This document shows, in pieces, positions 1 to 12,480 of a stretch of 64,000 nt of DNA (position 1 is its first letter; the number at the start of each line of letters is the position of its first letter). The notes below the pieces were generated by a model. It was not told the origin of the DNA. It did not search any database and saw nothing but the letters and a program-made list of their open reading frames with translations. This DNA comes from Glossina fuscipes (lineage: Eukaryota > Arthropoda > Insecta > Diptera > Glossinidae). The position numbers and the translations under genes were made by a program. The stretch covers positions 23,561,746 to 23,625,745 of the forward strand of contig NW_023998415.1 of assembly GCF_014805625.2 (NCBI RefSeq). The letters are read 5' to 3'.

Positions 1-671
1 AAATAAATAAATAAAAACGAAGAGGAAGAAAGACACACATAAAGTGTTTAAACGTAGTTTAGACACATATTTGAGGAAGATATCTGGGAGAAAGAAAACC
101 TAGCCCTTTTTCCTGCTCTTCATCTAAACTGCGATTATCGAAAGACAAGCGCATTACACAGTGCACAGTGCATTTTTTTTTTTTTTTTGCATGTTTACGA
201 AGGAAACGAAGATCTTAATAACTCTGTGGGCATAATTATTCGGCAAAATAGGGGAGAATTGCTAACGTGAACGCAGTGGTTAGGCCCATGTTGCTGCGCT
301 CGTTTTGAAACATAAGTATATGTACTGTACACATACGCTGCGAACGCGAACACTTTTAAGGATTAAATATTTTTTATGGTCTTGGTAGAGGATGTATGCA
401 TATGTATTCCTGGTTATAGCAAAACGCTGAGTCTTTAGCTTACAATCCGTAAAAGGTGTTGGACCACGAGCTCAAGAGCTACCTAACGGATCAATGTGTA
501 AGATATTGCAGAAAATTATACTCGCTTTGAAACGAAGCTTAATACAGTACCAATAACAACAACAAAAACAACTCACTTGGTGGTTTCTAAAACGTAAATG
601 GGGTAATTGAACGTCTGTCCATGTTTTGTAGGCGTTAATCTTTGCAATCAATTTTTAACTGCTATGGATTG
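1..671. other. AT-rich non-coding DNA
   Basis: No credible coding sequence or RNA gene was seen. There is a poly-T tract at about 173-188. Short open frames have no recognisable similarity. Confidence 0.6.
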
Positions 672-845
672 AAAGTTGGAGTATTTCGACTACACTGACC
701 GATTGGATCGCATTCTGGAAGACCAGTAGTAGTTGATAATGACAAAATAGAGGCATTAATTGGGGCAAACCGCCGAATGACAACTCGCGAAATCGACTTT
801 TGCTTTGATCAAAAAAGAGCAATTTCTTTAAGATCTTGGTTTTTG
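672..845 (+). pseudogene. mariner transposase fragment (N-terminal/linker region)
   Basis: The frame starting at about 714 reads SGRPVVVDNDKIEAL and then GANRRMTTREI. This is the linker that follows the helix-turn-helix domains in mariner transposases, usually RSGRP, then an acidic stretch, then NxRxTTREIAE. The reading breaks after the REI motif. The next bases (789-840) still match the copy at 37874-37925 at nucleotide level, so both are relics of one family and this one lost sequence between REI and that block. No catalytic aspartate region is present. It is a dead fragment of a DNA transposon, and its ends and TA target site are not visible. Confidence 0.7.
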
Positions 846-3099
846 CAATCGTATGAGTTCGGTCAAAAGACAAACATGTGAAACCTTACGCAAGTCATTG
901 CTGGGTATCTTTGAGTATTTCTTTGGCTATTTTCGAGAGGTCAAAATCGTTCATATGTCTTCGAGACATTTGCAGTTACTAAAGTAGTCTACGGCTTTGA
1001 TAATTTTGATAATGGTTTTGATGGTTTACATTGAAGATTCCTTCCTCTCCTCAGGCTAATGCTATACTTTCAATTGCTTTTTTTCACACTTGGCAAATTA
1101 AAGAATTGGCTGCATAGAGACATATGTTCAACAGCACCTATTAACACACCTATGTATGAACGATTACTTAAAGGATGATATAACATTTAACAACATGTCG
1201 CATGTTCACGCTTCGCTCTTTTATCCAATTATAAAATATTGTGAAATAATTTTCTGCTTTTATTGTACGCCGTCGATTCGATATCGCTTTTAAATGATTC
1301 GAATGAAGCAAAGTGAAATAGTTATGCATTTGTGTTACCGCTTGAACTTTATCAAGTTGCCCGCAAATGTTTGTAGTTAAACGCGGTTTGACGCTTTCGC
1401 ATTTAATAGAGTATATCGAAACGTTGTAAATGTTGAAATATTGCTTGTGACCCTTAAGGGACTCACGCTGCTTTATAAACGGTATTGCATTTTCATTTAT
1501 GACGCGTCTATGACGGCAAAAATCATTGCATATGCAATAATTTGGGATGTAGTGGTAAGTAAACATGAAACATGTTCACGATCCATTAACGGTTAATATA
1601 TAGACTTTGGGTAGTAGTTGGGTAAAATCATTACAAATATATTTAATATTGATTTTTGTCTTGCATTGTTTGTGTTTAAGTTAAAAATGCAATTTCCGTC
1701 ACATTTGACGTTGACGACCAGTGCATTTATAATCGTTGCCGTTCTCCTCTTTCATGTTTATTTATATTTCATTTTCGTTTTAACTGTTGCTTACCTGCAT
1801 ATTTAAAAATCAAATCCTTGTTATTGTAGATTTTCATCCCCGCAACTCTTGCTGCTAATCTTTCGCGCTCACACGTTAATGTGTACGATGCAAATCCCTT
1901 ATGCTACAAAACCAGTTGGAAAACGCAATTTACAAGTATTTAACTGCAATTAAGAAACAAATAAAAACATTATACCGGCGCAAAATCAATCCTTGAAGAT
2001 TTTACATCACTTACTCTAACGAATTCTTTATTTCTTTTCATAATAAAATAACAACAAATTATACCTTGTTTCCTTGTTCCTTGTACAAAGCCATACTTCT
2101 CATGAGAATCCTTACTTAAACAGTGAGTGATTGGGTGGGAAACAAACTACATTTTTATACACTATACACTGACTAACTGATTCTATATAAATTAGACGTT
2201 TTTGTCATTCTGTCATTTTGCTTACTTTTCGAGAGAATTCGAGGCTTATATAGGTAGGTCTTCAAAAATTTGGTCAATCCATTCCACATATTTTATAATA
2301 AAACCGAAAACATCGTTATTTAACATTTTTTGTTAAGACATTTTAAAAATTGCATATAACGAACGGCGTGTTCATGGAGAGCCGTCATAAAAATGAGGCG
2401 ATTAAAGTCATTGTATCTCGTTTCGTCAAACCATGTTTAAAAAGTCCGGCAGGAAAATGAAGCACAAAACAGGGAATTAAACGTGAGAAGATATCCGATC
2501 GGCAAGATGATTCTGAATCGATTTGGTCAATGCAATACAGATTAAGTCTATATCTCAAGTTTTTATGCACAAAGTCATTATACTCTGTAGCGCAAGTGAT
2601 GTAGAATATAAAAATGCGAAAAGTTAGAAATTTATTGCATTTAAACAAAATCACAAAGTTTCACTTTTAATAATTAATTTAATTTATATAATATATTGCT
2701 ATCTAATAATAATTGACAAAGTTGTACACTTCTATACACTTTGGGACTTTTTGTCACCTGAGTAGCTATGAAGTGACTTTCTTGTTGACAATGTCTCCTT
2801 CTGCTGGCCGACTGGAACGAAAACTTTCCTTTAATTATTTAACATTTTTTTTATTTTAATTATTATAAAAAAAATAAAATATAGTATTTATCAATTTAAA
2901 TGTATTTCCGCGCTTCGTATACGCATCGAATATATATAGCGTACAAAAGATTCGCATGTCATTGACTCGTGTACAGTTTCAATCAAATTTAAATGAAACT
3001 GATTGCACAGGTAAAATGAACGATTATGTTGTCGAAGGATTTGCTAAAGCTTACCCAAGCCCAACACTAAGATACTAAGCGGTTTTAATGTAGGAGACT

Positions 3100-3126
3100 T
3101 TTATTATTATTATTATTATTATTATT
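3100..3126. repeat. (TTA)n microsatellite
   Basis: About eight TTA units followed by a T-run. No retrotransposon coding sequence was recognised beside it. Confidence 0.9.
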
Positions 3127-5384
3127 TTTTTTGTTTTTCATTTTCTTAAGCGGTTTAAATTGTTTGAAGACTGTTGCATAAGAGTGAATACAATAAAGAT
3201 GCCTTTAATGCATCGTTGTACTTAACTGTTATACTTAAACCTAATTGTTTAAAATGAACGGGAGGAACAGAGCAGAGTCTTCGAATTGATGCATTAATTA
3301 ATTGCTTTACGCTAATTGGCAGCAATTCTTCTCTCCGTTGTACTTAATTGCATTTAAAAGTTTTAAATCTTTCGCATAGCGTTGGATTTATGGGCGCCCT
3401 GGTACGGTTGTGAACTGCAAAAGCTATTATGATGGTGCTGTAAATAGTCCTCGATATATGAATAAAATGAAATGATATTAAAACAATAAACCGTAATTTC
3501 GAAGTAACGAAGAGAAAATCTCGAACAAATAAAAATCAATCAATTAATCAGTTGACGGCGTCATTTTTTGCCAGAGCGCATACAATTGCAAACAATCAAT
3601 TATAATAAAGCCATCTAAAAAGATGCTAGAGAAACATTCTGTTAGAGCTAAAGAAATCTATTAATTCAATTTGTGCTCAAGGTCGACCGCAGCTGCTCGT
3701 GAAATCTTCTGTTCACGCCAGCGAACGTTTTAGTTACTATTCAGTCATATGCTTATCCATTTCGTATGTCTTCTATCTCTTCATATAGAACCAATGCTCC
3801 AATGTCAATGCTGCTAGCTCGAGCACTTTATGGAAAGCGTGAAATCGCCGTCTCCGAGAGCTTGCTTTTGTCTTACATTTTCGCACCCATTTGATCAAAG
3901 AGTGTGTACTTTATTTGCTCAAGGAGCGAGAGATTTTACATATAGTATACAGAAGATGTATATTGAGTTAATACAGAGAGAATATGTGGGGAAAACAGAA
4001 CAGACAATTTTAGGAAATGACAATTCCTAATAACTACTTAGTGTTAACATAGAATGTTACATATTTTTAACTTTTACACTTCAATGCTTTGAGGTCAGTA
4101 ATAGGTTTCTAGAAAACCGTGTCGTGTTGTCGTTATTCTTGGCTTTTGCAATCATAGGCAATTCCTTTCTCTTTGCTCGTACTGTTCGAATCGAATCAGG
4201 TTTTTTTAACGAATAACCTTTTCGCCAGTGCAAGACTTGTAAGAAAATTGTTTGTGATAATATTTCATCCAGAATTCAGCTAACTCAGCAAATTTGCTCA
4301 AGAGAATACGCGATCTGCTTACGCTTGCTTCTAAAATCTACAACTTGGCAGAATTTGATGCCAAATTTATCTAAAAACTAATTAAATATCGCCATGGACC
4401 GAGTAAATGGGCATCTGGCTTGAGTTGAGAACAATTGGTTATCGCTTGTTATGTTTACACTAGGCTTATAACAAGCCTGGCAAGCCCGCTTCAATGCATG
4501 GAAAACGATCAATTAGAGGTGTAGGAATAGGTTACATATGGACTTGTGAAATTGAGGGCTGCGTAGAGGAAAGGATTCCTACTTGTATACAATTCTAAAT
4601 TGCTTTAGTCTTACGATTTATTTCATTGGCCAAATTAATAATAGAATAAAAGAAAATTACTTTAACTTTACCAAAATGTATAGCAATAAAATCATAAATG
4701 AGCCAATTTGACTCGCTCCGGCATTGTAGCGCTAACATGCAAATGGAAAGTAGATTAGTTTTCGTCAAAAATCAAAGTCAACTAAACTCTTATGAGCCAA
4801 AAGCAAAAATTTATCAATTGGGTTACGATTTTCATTCTTTTCTGCTGATAGATTTTCTCTTTGTTCGCATATGGTTGCAATGTTTCATAACATTCGTAAC
4901 ATAAAAAAATAAATATTTATGAGTTTACATCCAAAGTATCGTGTATGCTGTACAAAGACTTTCTCTTCGAAACAGTGATGAGAAAAGAAACCACTTGAGC
5001 TGTTCAATGCTTTTACGAAATTTCGCAGGTATGCGCGAATCGAAAAATATGCAAACACATGGCTGACGAGCTCAAGGGGCGTTTATTATTTGATTGTTTG
5101 ATAATTGCAATATTTCACTGTGTAGGAGAGAGAATATATGTCAATGGATCGAAGGAAATGAAAAATTCTACAAAGTTCTACCATTTCAATGTTCATAATA
5201 ATATTTACTTCAAGCCTCCTTTAGTATAAAAAAAATTGTAAATCAATAACAAAAACCAGATTTTCGACCGGTTTCTTGGGACGAATGCATGAATGCCACT
5301 TGCATTAGAGTTTTCAATAAAAGTTGAACTATTTTTTAACTGAATTTCAATATGGTATTCAGAAGGTGTAAACATATGTTACTC

Positions 5385-5408
5385 TATATATATATATATA
5401 TATATATC
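5385..5408. repeat. (TA)n microsatellite
   Basis: Uninterrupted TA dinucleotides, followed by a poly-A tract at about 5414-5425. Confidence 0.9.
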
Positions 5409-5451
5409 TATACAAAAAAAAAAAACTACTTTTACTAATGAGAAATTTGTT

Positions 5452-5796
5452 GAGATAGACTATTATTATTATTATTGTTATTATTATTATTATTATTATA
5501 ATTTTAGACTAAGGAAATAAATTCTTAGACTAAAAAAAAAGACATTGAGCACTAGCTACGCAGGCTATCGTCTCTAATTTAAATAAATGTACATTAGATA
5601 ATGAGCATAGTAATATTAATAAAGTAATATATAGAATTGATAGTCGATTCTGAAGCTGATTTTAGAATGTCCGAAGGGTTAATCGTTCCAAATGCAATAC
5701 TTCTAGCCAAGCAAAAGTTAAGGCAGTTGCAGAGAATGTCCTTTATAGTGAGAATTTGTCCACAGCTGCAGATTGGGGAGAAGGAGAGATAGACTA
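5452..5796 (-). mobile_element. 5'-truncated I-like non-LTR retrotransposon with TSD and TAA tail
   Basis: The minus strand keeps an uninterrupted end of ORF2, from about 5785 to the stop at 5594-5596. It includes SPICSCGQILTIKDILCNC, which matches the cysteine-rich C-terminal motif (C-x-C, LT-x-x-H-I-L-x-x-C) of I/Jockey-type ORF2 proteins. The usual histidine is aspartate here. About 90 nt of 3' UTR follow, then a TAA-repeat tail (5463-5503 on the minus strand), typical of I-clade elements. The 11-mer GAGATAGACTA occurs exactly at 5452-5462, just beyond the tail, and at 5786-5796, just before the coding block. This is best read as a target-site duplication from target-primed reverse transcription. 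The inserted part is therefore about 323 bp. The open frame continues upstream of the duplication by chance. Confidence 0.8.
5463..5503 (-). repeat. TAA-repeat 3' tail of the I-like element
   Basis: On the plus strand this is an interrupted ATT microsatellite. In the minus orientation it directly follows the 3' UTR of the I-like remnant and abuts the target-site duplication, so it is the element's tail. Confidence 0.75.
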
Positions 5797-6307
5797 ACAC
5801 TTCAAAGAGCAACGAGTTTAAAAAAATTCAGTGTAATAGGATGGTCACATACCCACTAGTCACTCTACCTTTTCATTTGCAATGATCATTCCTCGTTTAA
5901 GCGCTTTCAGTCTCATTGCGAAAATCGTTCAGAGAGTTCTTGAAAATGTTTCGAAATAATTAATACGTTATTGTTGAGGTTAGGACCAATTTCTGCAGAA
6001 TTGCGAGAAATGCGTTTCGCACAGCAAATAATTCTGGGCGGATGAATGAAATGACGCATCGGGAACGAGAATACATTCTCAGGAGTGACATTTCGTGCTG
6101 TAAAAGCGACATTTAATTGGAAAATGTATAAACATAAGACTTGACCCAGCCTTGAAGAGAAAGGTAAGAGTGCTAAGACACATTGAATCAATTGACTTCT
6201 TGACAATTTTTGAACTTCACCCGATACAAATGAGAGAAACAAATTTGTGAGAGCCAGGCGCGGGGAGGGATAACTTTGTTGCAAAACAGAGATATTATAA
6301 TAGACAC

Positions 6308-6308
6308 T

Positions 6309-6336
<28 letters not shown>
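6308..6336. repeat. (TA)n microsatellite
   Basis: Perfect TA run of about 29 bases. Confidence 0.95.
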
Positions 6337-6339
<3 letters not shown>

Positions 6340-6848
6340 GGTATTTTCAGGTGCTAAAAACTAAGAGCAGTTAAGGTGTGTTAGTCGGTGCAAGTTGAAT
6401 TTTAAACACCGCACCTAACTGTTTTCGTCGCAAAATATCAAACACTAAAGCCTTGTTGCCATATTTTTCACGGGAACCTTTCTGGGCTGAGCGATTCGAA
6501 AAATAGATTTAATGTTGCCTTAATTTAGGCTAAGCATCCATTCTCATCAGGAGGATAGTAAGAAATCGATGTGGTTGTCATGCGGAGACTTGATCCAAAT
6601 TTTCCACATTCATTTTGTAAGCCAAAATATTGTTTTTCACCAAGCTCTGCCGAGATGTGTTAAAATGTGATATAAATTAAAAATATCCCTTGGGCAGATA
6701 CCGCATGAACTTAACACACTTTGTATCACCATTGATGTAGGGCAGAATAACTCCGCTGGCGGATACTTGGGAATTTCTTTTGCACGTCACAATGCGTGCA
6801 CAGTGCTTGCATATGCAAAAACAACATAAAGTTCTGCATTGATTGATA

Positions 6849-6870
6849 CTCTCTCTCTCTCTCTCTCTCT
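6849..6870. repeat. (CT)n microsatellite
   Basis: Perfect CT dinucleotides. Open frames across it are Arg/Glu repeats with no gene evidence. Confidence 0.95.
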
Positions 6871-7412
6871 ATTTTACTATTAATTTTATTCATTTTTAAG
6901 AACATTGCGAAAGCATTCAATGTTGTTTGTTATGCATAATTTAATTGAGTTGTGACATACACTTTACCTTGTAGCAATTAATTGTTACGAGATTACAAAC
7001 ATAAGATTCTCAGCAAATCTATTTACAAGGAATCTATTACATGGAAATATTTTCATCAGAGGGAACCAACGCGGGCAAGATATCTCAATATTTTGTTCGT
7101 GATTAGAAGAAGTAAAATCCGAAGGACTGCTTCTAGTGTTTTTGCTATCAATAACAGTAGTGACGGTGTTAGCTTGCAGCAATTAAATTGCTTGCTGTTT
7201 CATTTATATTACATGTATGCGCAAAAATGCCGTTGGTGATTTCTTAATGTGACATAATGCCAACTGAAGTACGGATAACAGAAGCATAAAAAGTCCGTGA
7301 AATTTTTCTATATCTAATTTTGAAGAAAATGTTGAGACTTCTTGTCTTGTCTTGTTAACTTGTCTCTGATTTTGATATTAACTGAGCAAAGGAGTAAAGA
7401 CAACGATAAAAC

Positions 7413-7441
7413 GAGAGATAGAGAGAGAGAGAAAGAGAGAT

Positions 7442-7488
<47 letters not shown>

Positions 7489-7489
7489 A
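7413..7489. repeat. (GA)n microsatellite, interrupted
   Basis: About 77 bp of GA dinucleotides with GATA, AAAG and CGAG interruptions. It produces false Ser-Leu-rich frames on the minus strand. Confidence 0.95.
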
Positions 7490-8223
7490 ACTTAATTTGC
7501 ATATCAAGTTGGCAAAGTTAATATATGACTTAGTCTTTGTCTCTGAGCGATAAGTGATGGTATTGTCATCTACAGATGAAACAAGTCCACATGAGAATTG
7601 TCCAATTTGCTTTGGATCGTAATAGTTATTGTGAAAAGATAAAATTCCCAATTGTTCTAGACAATCTGTCATTGTATATCTTTATCCGTCGCCATATATA
7701 TTATAGCCCAATTATGTCCACATACAGTGAGCAAAATTAAGGTTTCTCTTATTGGACTCGGACTTGTACTATTCGCATCTATTCGCATCGACAGTTCCTT
7801 TCACTTTCTAAACAATTTTCTGTAGATAGTTATCAAAATTTAACGCAAATATTTGTTATAGTTTATTGGTCCCAAGCCTAGTTTAAAAATCCGTTATAAG
7901 ACCTAACGGGCTAAAAATTTCAACCATCCTTTAAGATTGTACATTATGTGTGACTGTGGATTATACGCGTTGACCTTCAATTGCAAGAAAATGCAAATAC
8001 GCGGCGGCAAAGCGATCGACCTTAGAAAATGTTATAAATAGGTAAGCCTTGGCAATGAATGTCAACAACTCTACAAGTATTCATATCAATTAAAATAAAA
8101 ATTATATTTTTATAACATTCTATTGCTATATGATCAAGGTTGAATAATTACTGAAAGAACAGTAAATGCATCTAGGCACATGCATATGTGTGTATTGCAA
8201 ATCTGCTGCACCATCGAAGCATG

Positions 8224-8247
8224 AGAGAGAGAGAGAGTGAGAGAGGG
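8224..8247. repeat. (GA)n microsatellite, short
   Basis: GA run with one T interruption. Confidence 0.85.
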
Positions 8248-8569
8248 AAATAGACAAGAGAAGAGAATAATCGACGAATTTTCTTTTCTATATTTTTATG
8301 TGGGTGTATACCTATTACTACGTTACGTTATATTGTATGGCGATAAACTTTAATCGCTCCCATCTATCCATATGAAATAGGCAATCGTTATGTATTCGGT
8401 TCATCTGTTCACACATTCGACGGAATAACATCAAAAAGTTTCAAAGAGTTAAAAATTTCAGTGCACTCTTATCAGGAAAGCACTAAATTCTCAGGGTAAC
8501 ACTAAACTCGGTAAAAACATTATAATCGGACAAGGTCGATTATGTCATTTCGCTTAATACGATAAAATA

Positions 8570-8790
8570 TTCAAGCAAACCAAAATAGCATTCCTTGTTT
8601 CTATATAAAACCGTACTCTTCATTGGAGCCCTTATATGAGCTTGGATATGAAGGACAGACATATGTATCCAAATTTGTTACGGTTAATTTCGATATCAAT
8701 CGATTATTGCAAATCAATTCTAATTACAAAATTATTAAAAATTAGACCTTTTTGCCGTATAGAGGCTTAGTTTTCATGAGCATACGTCCA
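8570..8790. repeat. dispersed repeat family B, degenerate fragment
   Basis: It shares several ordered blocks with 10885-11065: a CCTTGTTTCTAT / TCTTGTATCCAA start, a GACATA..CCAAATTTG block, and AATTATTAAAAATTAGAC followed by TTTTTGCC. It also shares a TCATTTCGCTTAAT block (8545-8560) with the family B copy near 21345. Further decayed sequence may extend to about 9130. Confidence 0.45.
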
Positions 8791-9206
8791 TCCTACGAGA
8801 AACAAAAAATAGACATAGTTGGTCAAGTTGATGTTTATCTCAGCTTACTTTTGTAGATCAGTTTTCTTTATAGAAATATTGAAACACATATGTCATGTAC
8901 AGTCATGTAAGTTTTTATAAAACAATCTATATGGCCGGGGCCGATTCAAATTTTTCATATAAATCAGCAATGGCGAAATATTAGCACATAGCGATTTTTC
9001 CTGAGCAATTTTGAATAAATTAATTTTTTTTGCATATAGCGGATTTTCCCAAGTAAGATATAGTATTGGGCGTTGACGTAAAACGAAAATGATTCGATCC
9101 GAGTCGTTTTTAATAGGGCTTGTCCTGCGGTTGAGATATGTCAACAACTTGCAACGTTTCGTAGCAATATCTTGAAAATTGCAATTTGCAAGTTGCACAA
9201 AAAACA

Positions 9207-9225
9207 CACAGAGAGAGAGAGAGAT

Positions 9226-9260
<35 letters not shown>

Positions 9261-9290
9261 GAAAGAGAAAGAGAGAGAGAGAGAGAGAGA
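9207..9290. repeat. (GA)n microsatellite, interrupted
   Basis: Eighty-odd bases of GA with GATA and AAAG interruptions. Three overlapping minus-strand Ser-Leu frames here are artefacts of the repeat. Confidence 0.95.
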
Positions 9291-10880
9291 CCACAAAGCC
9301 AATAAATGGACAGACAGATAGACATGTTTAAATCGATTCATATAATGATTCCGAAAAGATTGATATAAAAAATCCTAAAAACTGTTACGTTCGCTTAGGC
9401 GAATGCACTAAGGCGATATGGTATACAAAATTTTATGAAACTTGCAATAAATATGAAAAAAATTGCAATGTAAAGTGGAAAATGAGTTTGTTGCATAATG
9501 TCAGTCAACTATAATATTTTTATATGAAATTGTGCTGCATCTTTTTATTGTACGATTACAGGTTTGTTACTTTTACCGTTTTATGTCACGTTTTTGCTAT
9601 CAAATTGTGTAAACGTTATAAAAAGCGAAAGACAAACACATCCATGCGTCTGTTTACATAATATACATTGTATGTGCAAGATTAGCTACCTATCCAGGGG
9701 TATTTGTGCGCTCATACAAATTGATATTCTCAATATCTAAGGATTAAAGTGGATAACACACCTGAATGCACTTAATCTGTCTTATTAAACAAACGTTAAT
9801 AACTCTCTATCCTATGCACATGTATATATATATATGTAGATAAATAAGTTCTACCTGAACGATATCAAAATAGAAAGAACATTTTATATGCATCGACTTT
9901 GTATCGAAGTGTAGAATAATTAATCGATAGTAAGTAGTTCCTAGCGAAACTCTTATTAAATGATTGATAATCTAGTCTATGAAGTCGATTAGATTTCTAT
10001 TACGAGTAAGGAGGAGCATTTTCATTTCAATTAGCATAACAACTAACAAAGTCAATAATCAATTGTTAATTGAAAAGACGAAAAGGCGAAAAGGCGAAGG
10101 GGCGAAAGGACGAAAAGGTTATAAACTTCCTATGTAAAAATGTATGTGAGAAAAGTGATTTATTTCATTTACGGTCATGTATAGAAAGATGATAGTAACG
10201 CTGCAAACTGAGGACTGAGCTGTTACTCTAAGTAAAATGGATGAGTTTAACTTATCCGTACATCTTTAAAAAATTAAATCAAAAATCATGTAAAAGGAAC
10301 AAAAACGTTGTCAACTAGCATATCACTGTGAGTGTGTCGCATTATTTAATAATGGCATATTTGCTGTTCTTCTATTCCATTAAAAGGTATTATGATCTTA
10401 TACTTTAACGTGTTGATGGATACTTACGAAGGGTATTAAAACAAAAAAAAAAAAACACTTGGTTTTTTTTTTTAAAATTAAAGTTTACCTCTAAGCTCGT
10501 ACAGCACATCAAAGTCATAAAAGAAACAGAGAGGAGACTACAACACCAACCAAGTACTAATTGTAAGGCCAAATGTCTTGATTTCTCAAAAGAACACCTA
10601 TATACTAGACAAAGTCAAATATTTTACGAGCTTAGCATGTTTTTTTTTGTCCTCTGGGCTTCCTTGTCAATGCTAACGCAAATTTATAGTTATTATAAAG
10701 TTTTGTTAGCAAAGTTATTTTCCTTCCTTACAGAAATGACGTAAATCTTGAAAAACATCTTAATACGATAACAAGCAAAGGCAAAATATATTATAACCGG
10801 TCTAAATCGACCATTAAATAATCTACAAATTTTCGTGTAGTGCAATTCTTCGTTTATTTATTTTTGCGATAAACTACTAA
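9291..10880. other. non-coding DNA without recognised genes
   Basis: Nothing recognisable apart from the small tandem repeat at 10072-10118, a short TA run near 9824 and homopolymer runs near 10443-10475. Confidence 0.5.
10072..10118. repeat. imperfect 8-9 bp tandem repeat (AAAAGGCG-like)
   Basis: Five or six imperfect units of AAAAGGCG / AAAGGACG. It has no coding context. Confidence 0.85.
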
Positions 10881-11422
10881 AAAGTATATCTTGTATCCAA
10901 GTAAAAGCGAGTTCATGTATACGCTTAAATCCCAAAAATGGACATTTACGGTCCAAATTTGCTGCAATTGATTTCTATGTCAGTTCGCCGTCACCATAAT
11001 CAATTTTCACTATACATATTGTTAAAAATTAGACATTTTTGCCACACAAAGGTTTCCTTTCCTTAAGACCGCTTTTGTAGAAGCAGCTTTAAAGTATTGA
11101 GCCATAAATTTAGAACTAAGTCGCACTTAGCACTTAACAATTTTTCTATATTAAATTTTTTCCATATAATCATTTTTTTTAAAACAAATCGCTGTATAGG
11201 GAGCGATCGTAACAATGATCTGGCCCAAATCAGAATGCGCTAGCGCATCGAAAATTTCTATCTTTAAAACTGTGACCTATGAGTGGAATAAAAAAAAAAA
11301 AATGGACATACATCGGATGGGTAGACAAACAGACAAGTGAAGTAAAAGATGAAATCATCTTAAATCCGTTTGGATGCTGCATACAATCGCACAAACCTAA
11401 TATACCCAGTATATAGGATATA
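10881..11422 (+). repeat. dispersed repeat family B copy
   Basis: Degenerate copy of about 540 bp. Its right end, read on the complementary strand, starts ACTGGGTATATTAGGTTTGT and continues GCGATTGTATGCAGCA, like the family B ends at 12481 and 39020. Internal blocks (gagcgatcgtaacaatgat, a GACAAACAGACAAG tract) align with the copy at 21340-21720. The layout resembles known fly DINE-like repeats, which start TATACCC and carry a GTCTGTCCG tract. The family assignment is inference. Confidence 0.6.
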
Positions 11423-12076
11423 AATAAGGATAGTATTATAATAGGGAGGTGGGGAGAGGGGATTTATTTTATTTTGTTCATTCTTCTCTGTAAGCAAACA
11501 AAATGTTTAAAATTTATATTAACGTATTTTTCATAAGTATTAATATCAGGCAACGGCAAAGCTCTTGTTGTAAATTGTATGTGCATGAATGATCTCGTGA
11601 TATCTGCTAAACCAAATTTCAACAATATAAACACATTCTTAGCCATTGCACTACAGTCGAAGTGTTTTCTACAAAATTTAATTCAATAGTAAATTATTTT
11701 GACCTTTGGCTTAAATGACAGTAATATCTGACCTCATGCAGCACATGTGTCCTTCCGTGTATGTGGTACGTATGCTTATATATTTCATAAACATTGAATC
11801 AAGATAAAAGTTCATGGTGTTTTTCCCCCGTAGATGTTTTCAGAATCGAATAATTTTGGCAAACCTGGCTATATCAAGCGACACTACCGCGCGTGTCAAT
11901 CGTGACAATCCACAGATAAGTAAAGAAAACAGAAAAAAAAAAAAAGGAAAAAACATGTTGACATTTGTTGTTATTTCAGTCGAAAACGATTGCGGTTTAT
12001 ATATGACCCGAAATTTTGGAAACATGCGAACTATTTCAGAAGGTTATAAAAAAAGCATTTTCTTTATTTTTTTTTG
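11423..12076. other. non-coding DNA
   Basis: No gene recognised. The plus-strand open frame at 11814-12137 overlaps the 3' side of a minus-strand mariner relic and is a shadow. Confidence 0.5.
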
Positions 12077-12350
12077 GCAGAATTTGACTTTGCTGATCAA
12101 TATTGGCTCGTTCAAGTGTGATACGCCATTTTTATAAAACGATTTGCGTGAAGACTATCAAAGTACGCTCCACGTTTCGCCATGACCGCATCACTTCACA
12201 GACAAAACGTTTTCCTTGGTACAACCTTTTGAGATTTGCAAGCAAATAATAGTGATTCGAAGCCGATTTGGAGAGCTGGGTGTGTGAAGCAGCAAATCAA
12301 AGTTCAAATCGCGCAAGTTTGCCTTTACAGACGTGCACGTGTGCCATGAC
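12077..12350 (-). pseudogene. mariner transposase C-terminal fragment
   Basis: Minus-strand translation gives HVHVCKGKLARFEL (about 12345-12300), then a stop, then NHYYLLANLKRLYQGKRF (12256-12204), and after a frame break KWRITLERANIDQ and QSQILP (12131-12077). The order matches the end of mariner transposases: NARPHV, LxxPPYSPDLAPSDYYLF, LxGKRF, RWxxCIxLEGxYID. The third catalytic Asp of the DD34D triad, in PSDYYLF, corresponds to His here. Stops and frameshifts make it inactive. The YYLF and GKRF motifs point to a different mariner subfamily from the copies at 24.5 and 58.9 kb. Confidence 0.7.
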
Positions 12351-12480
12351 CTATCTATCTGTTTCACTTAGAGAACTACATCTACTAAAATGCATGATCC
12401 ATGCATGAATACACTGCGTATTGATATTTTTGGGATATCAACTGTCTCTTGCAACTATCACTCTTAAATCAATGATATTT
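12351..12480. other. short non-coding spacer
   Basis: Nothing recognised between the mariner relic and the family B copy. Confidence 0.5.

Larger units (their letters stand above)
846..5451. other. non-coding DNA without recognised genes
   Basis: No gene was recognised. The stretch contains simple repeats at 3100-3126 and 5385-5408. At 2060-2260 a weak match to dispersed repeat family B is visible through a shared ATTAGACGTTTTTG-like block, also seen near 8745 and 11025. The open frames at 1168-1566 and 3830-4030 look like chance. Confidence 0.5.
5797..8569. other. non-coding DNA with microsatellites
   Basis: No recognisable gene. The 123-codon minus-strand open frame at 5913-6284 matches no family I know and shows no domain. 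Other content is the TA, CT and GA repeats listed separately. Confidence 0.5.

Noticed and set aside
5797..5880. Upstream extension of the I-like ORF2 (RVTSGYVT reading)
   Set aside because: It lies beyond the exact target-site duplication and in another frame, so it is more likely flanking DNA that is open by chance.
5913..6284. 123-codon minus-strand open frame
   Set aside because: No recognisable domain, no codon or splice evidence, and a composition expected by chance from this strand.
7314..7672. Ser-Leu repeat proteins, also at 8893-9341
   Set aside because: Artefacts of GA dinucleotide repeats.
10072..10118. CRISPR-like or satellite array
   Set aside because: The units are 8-9 bp with no spacers; it is a simple tandem repeat in eukaryotic DNA.
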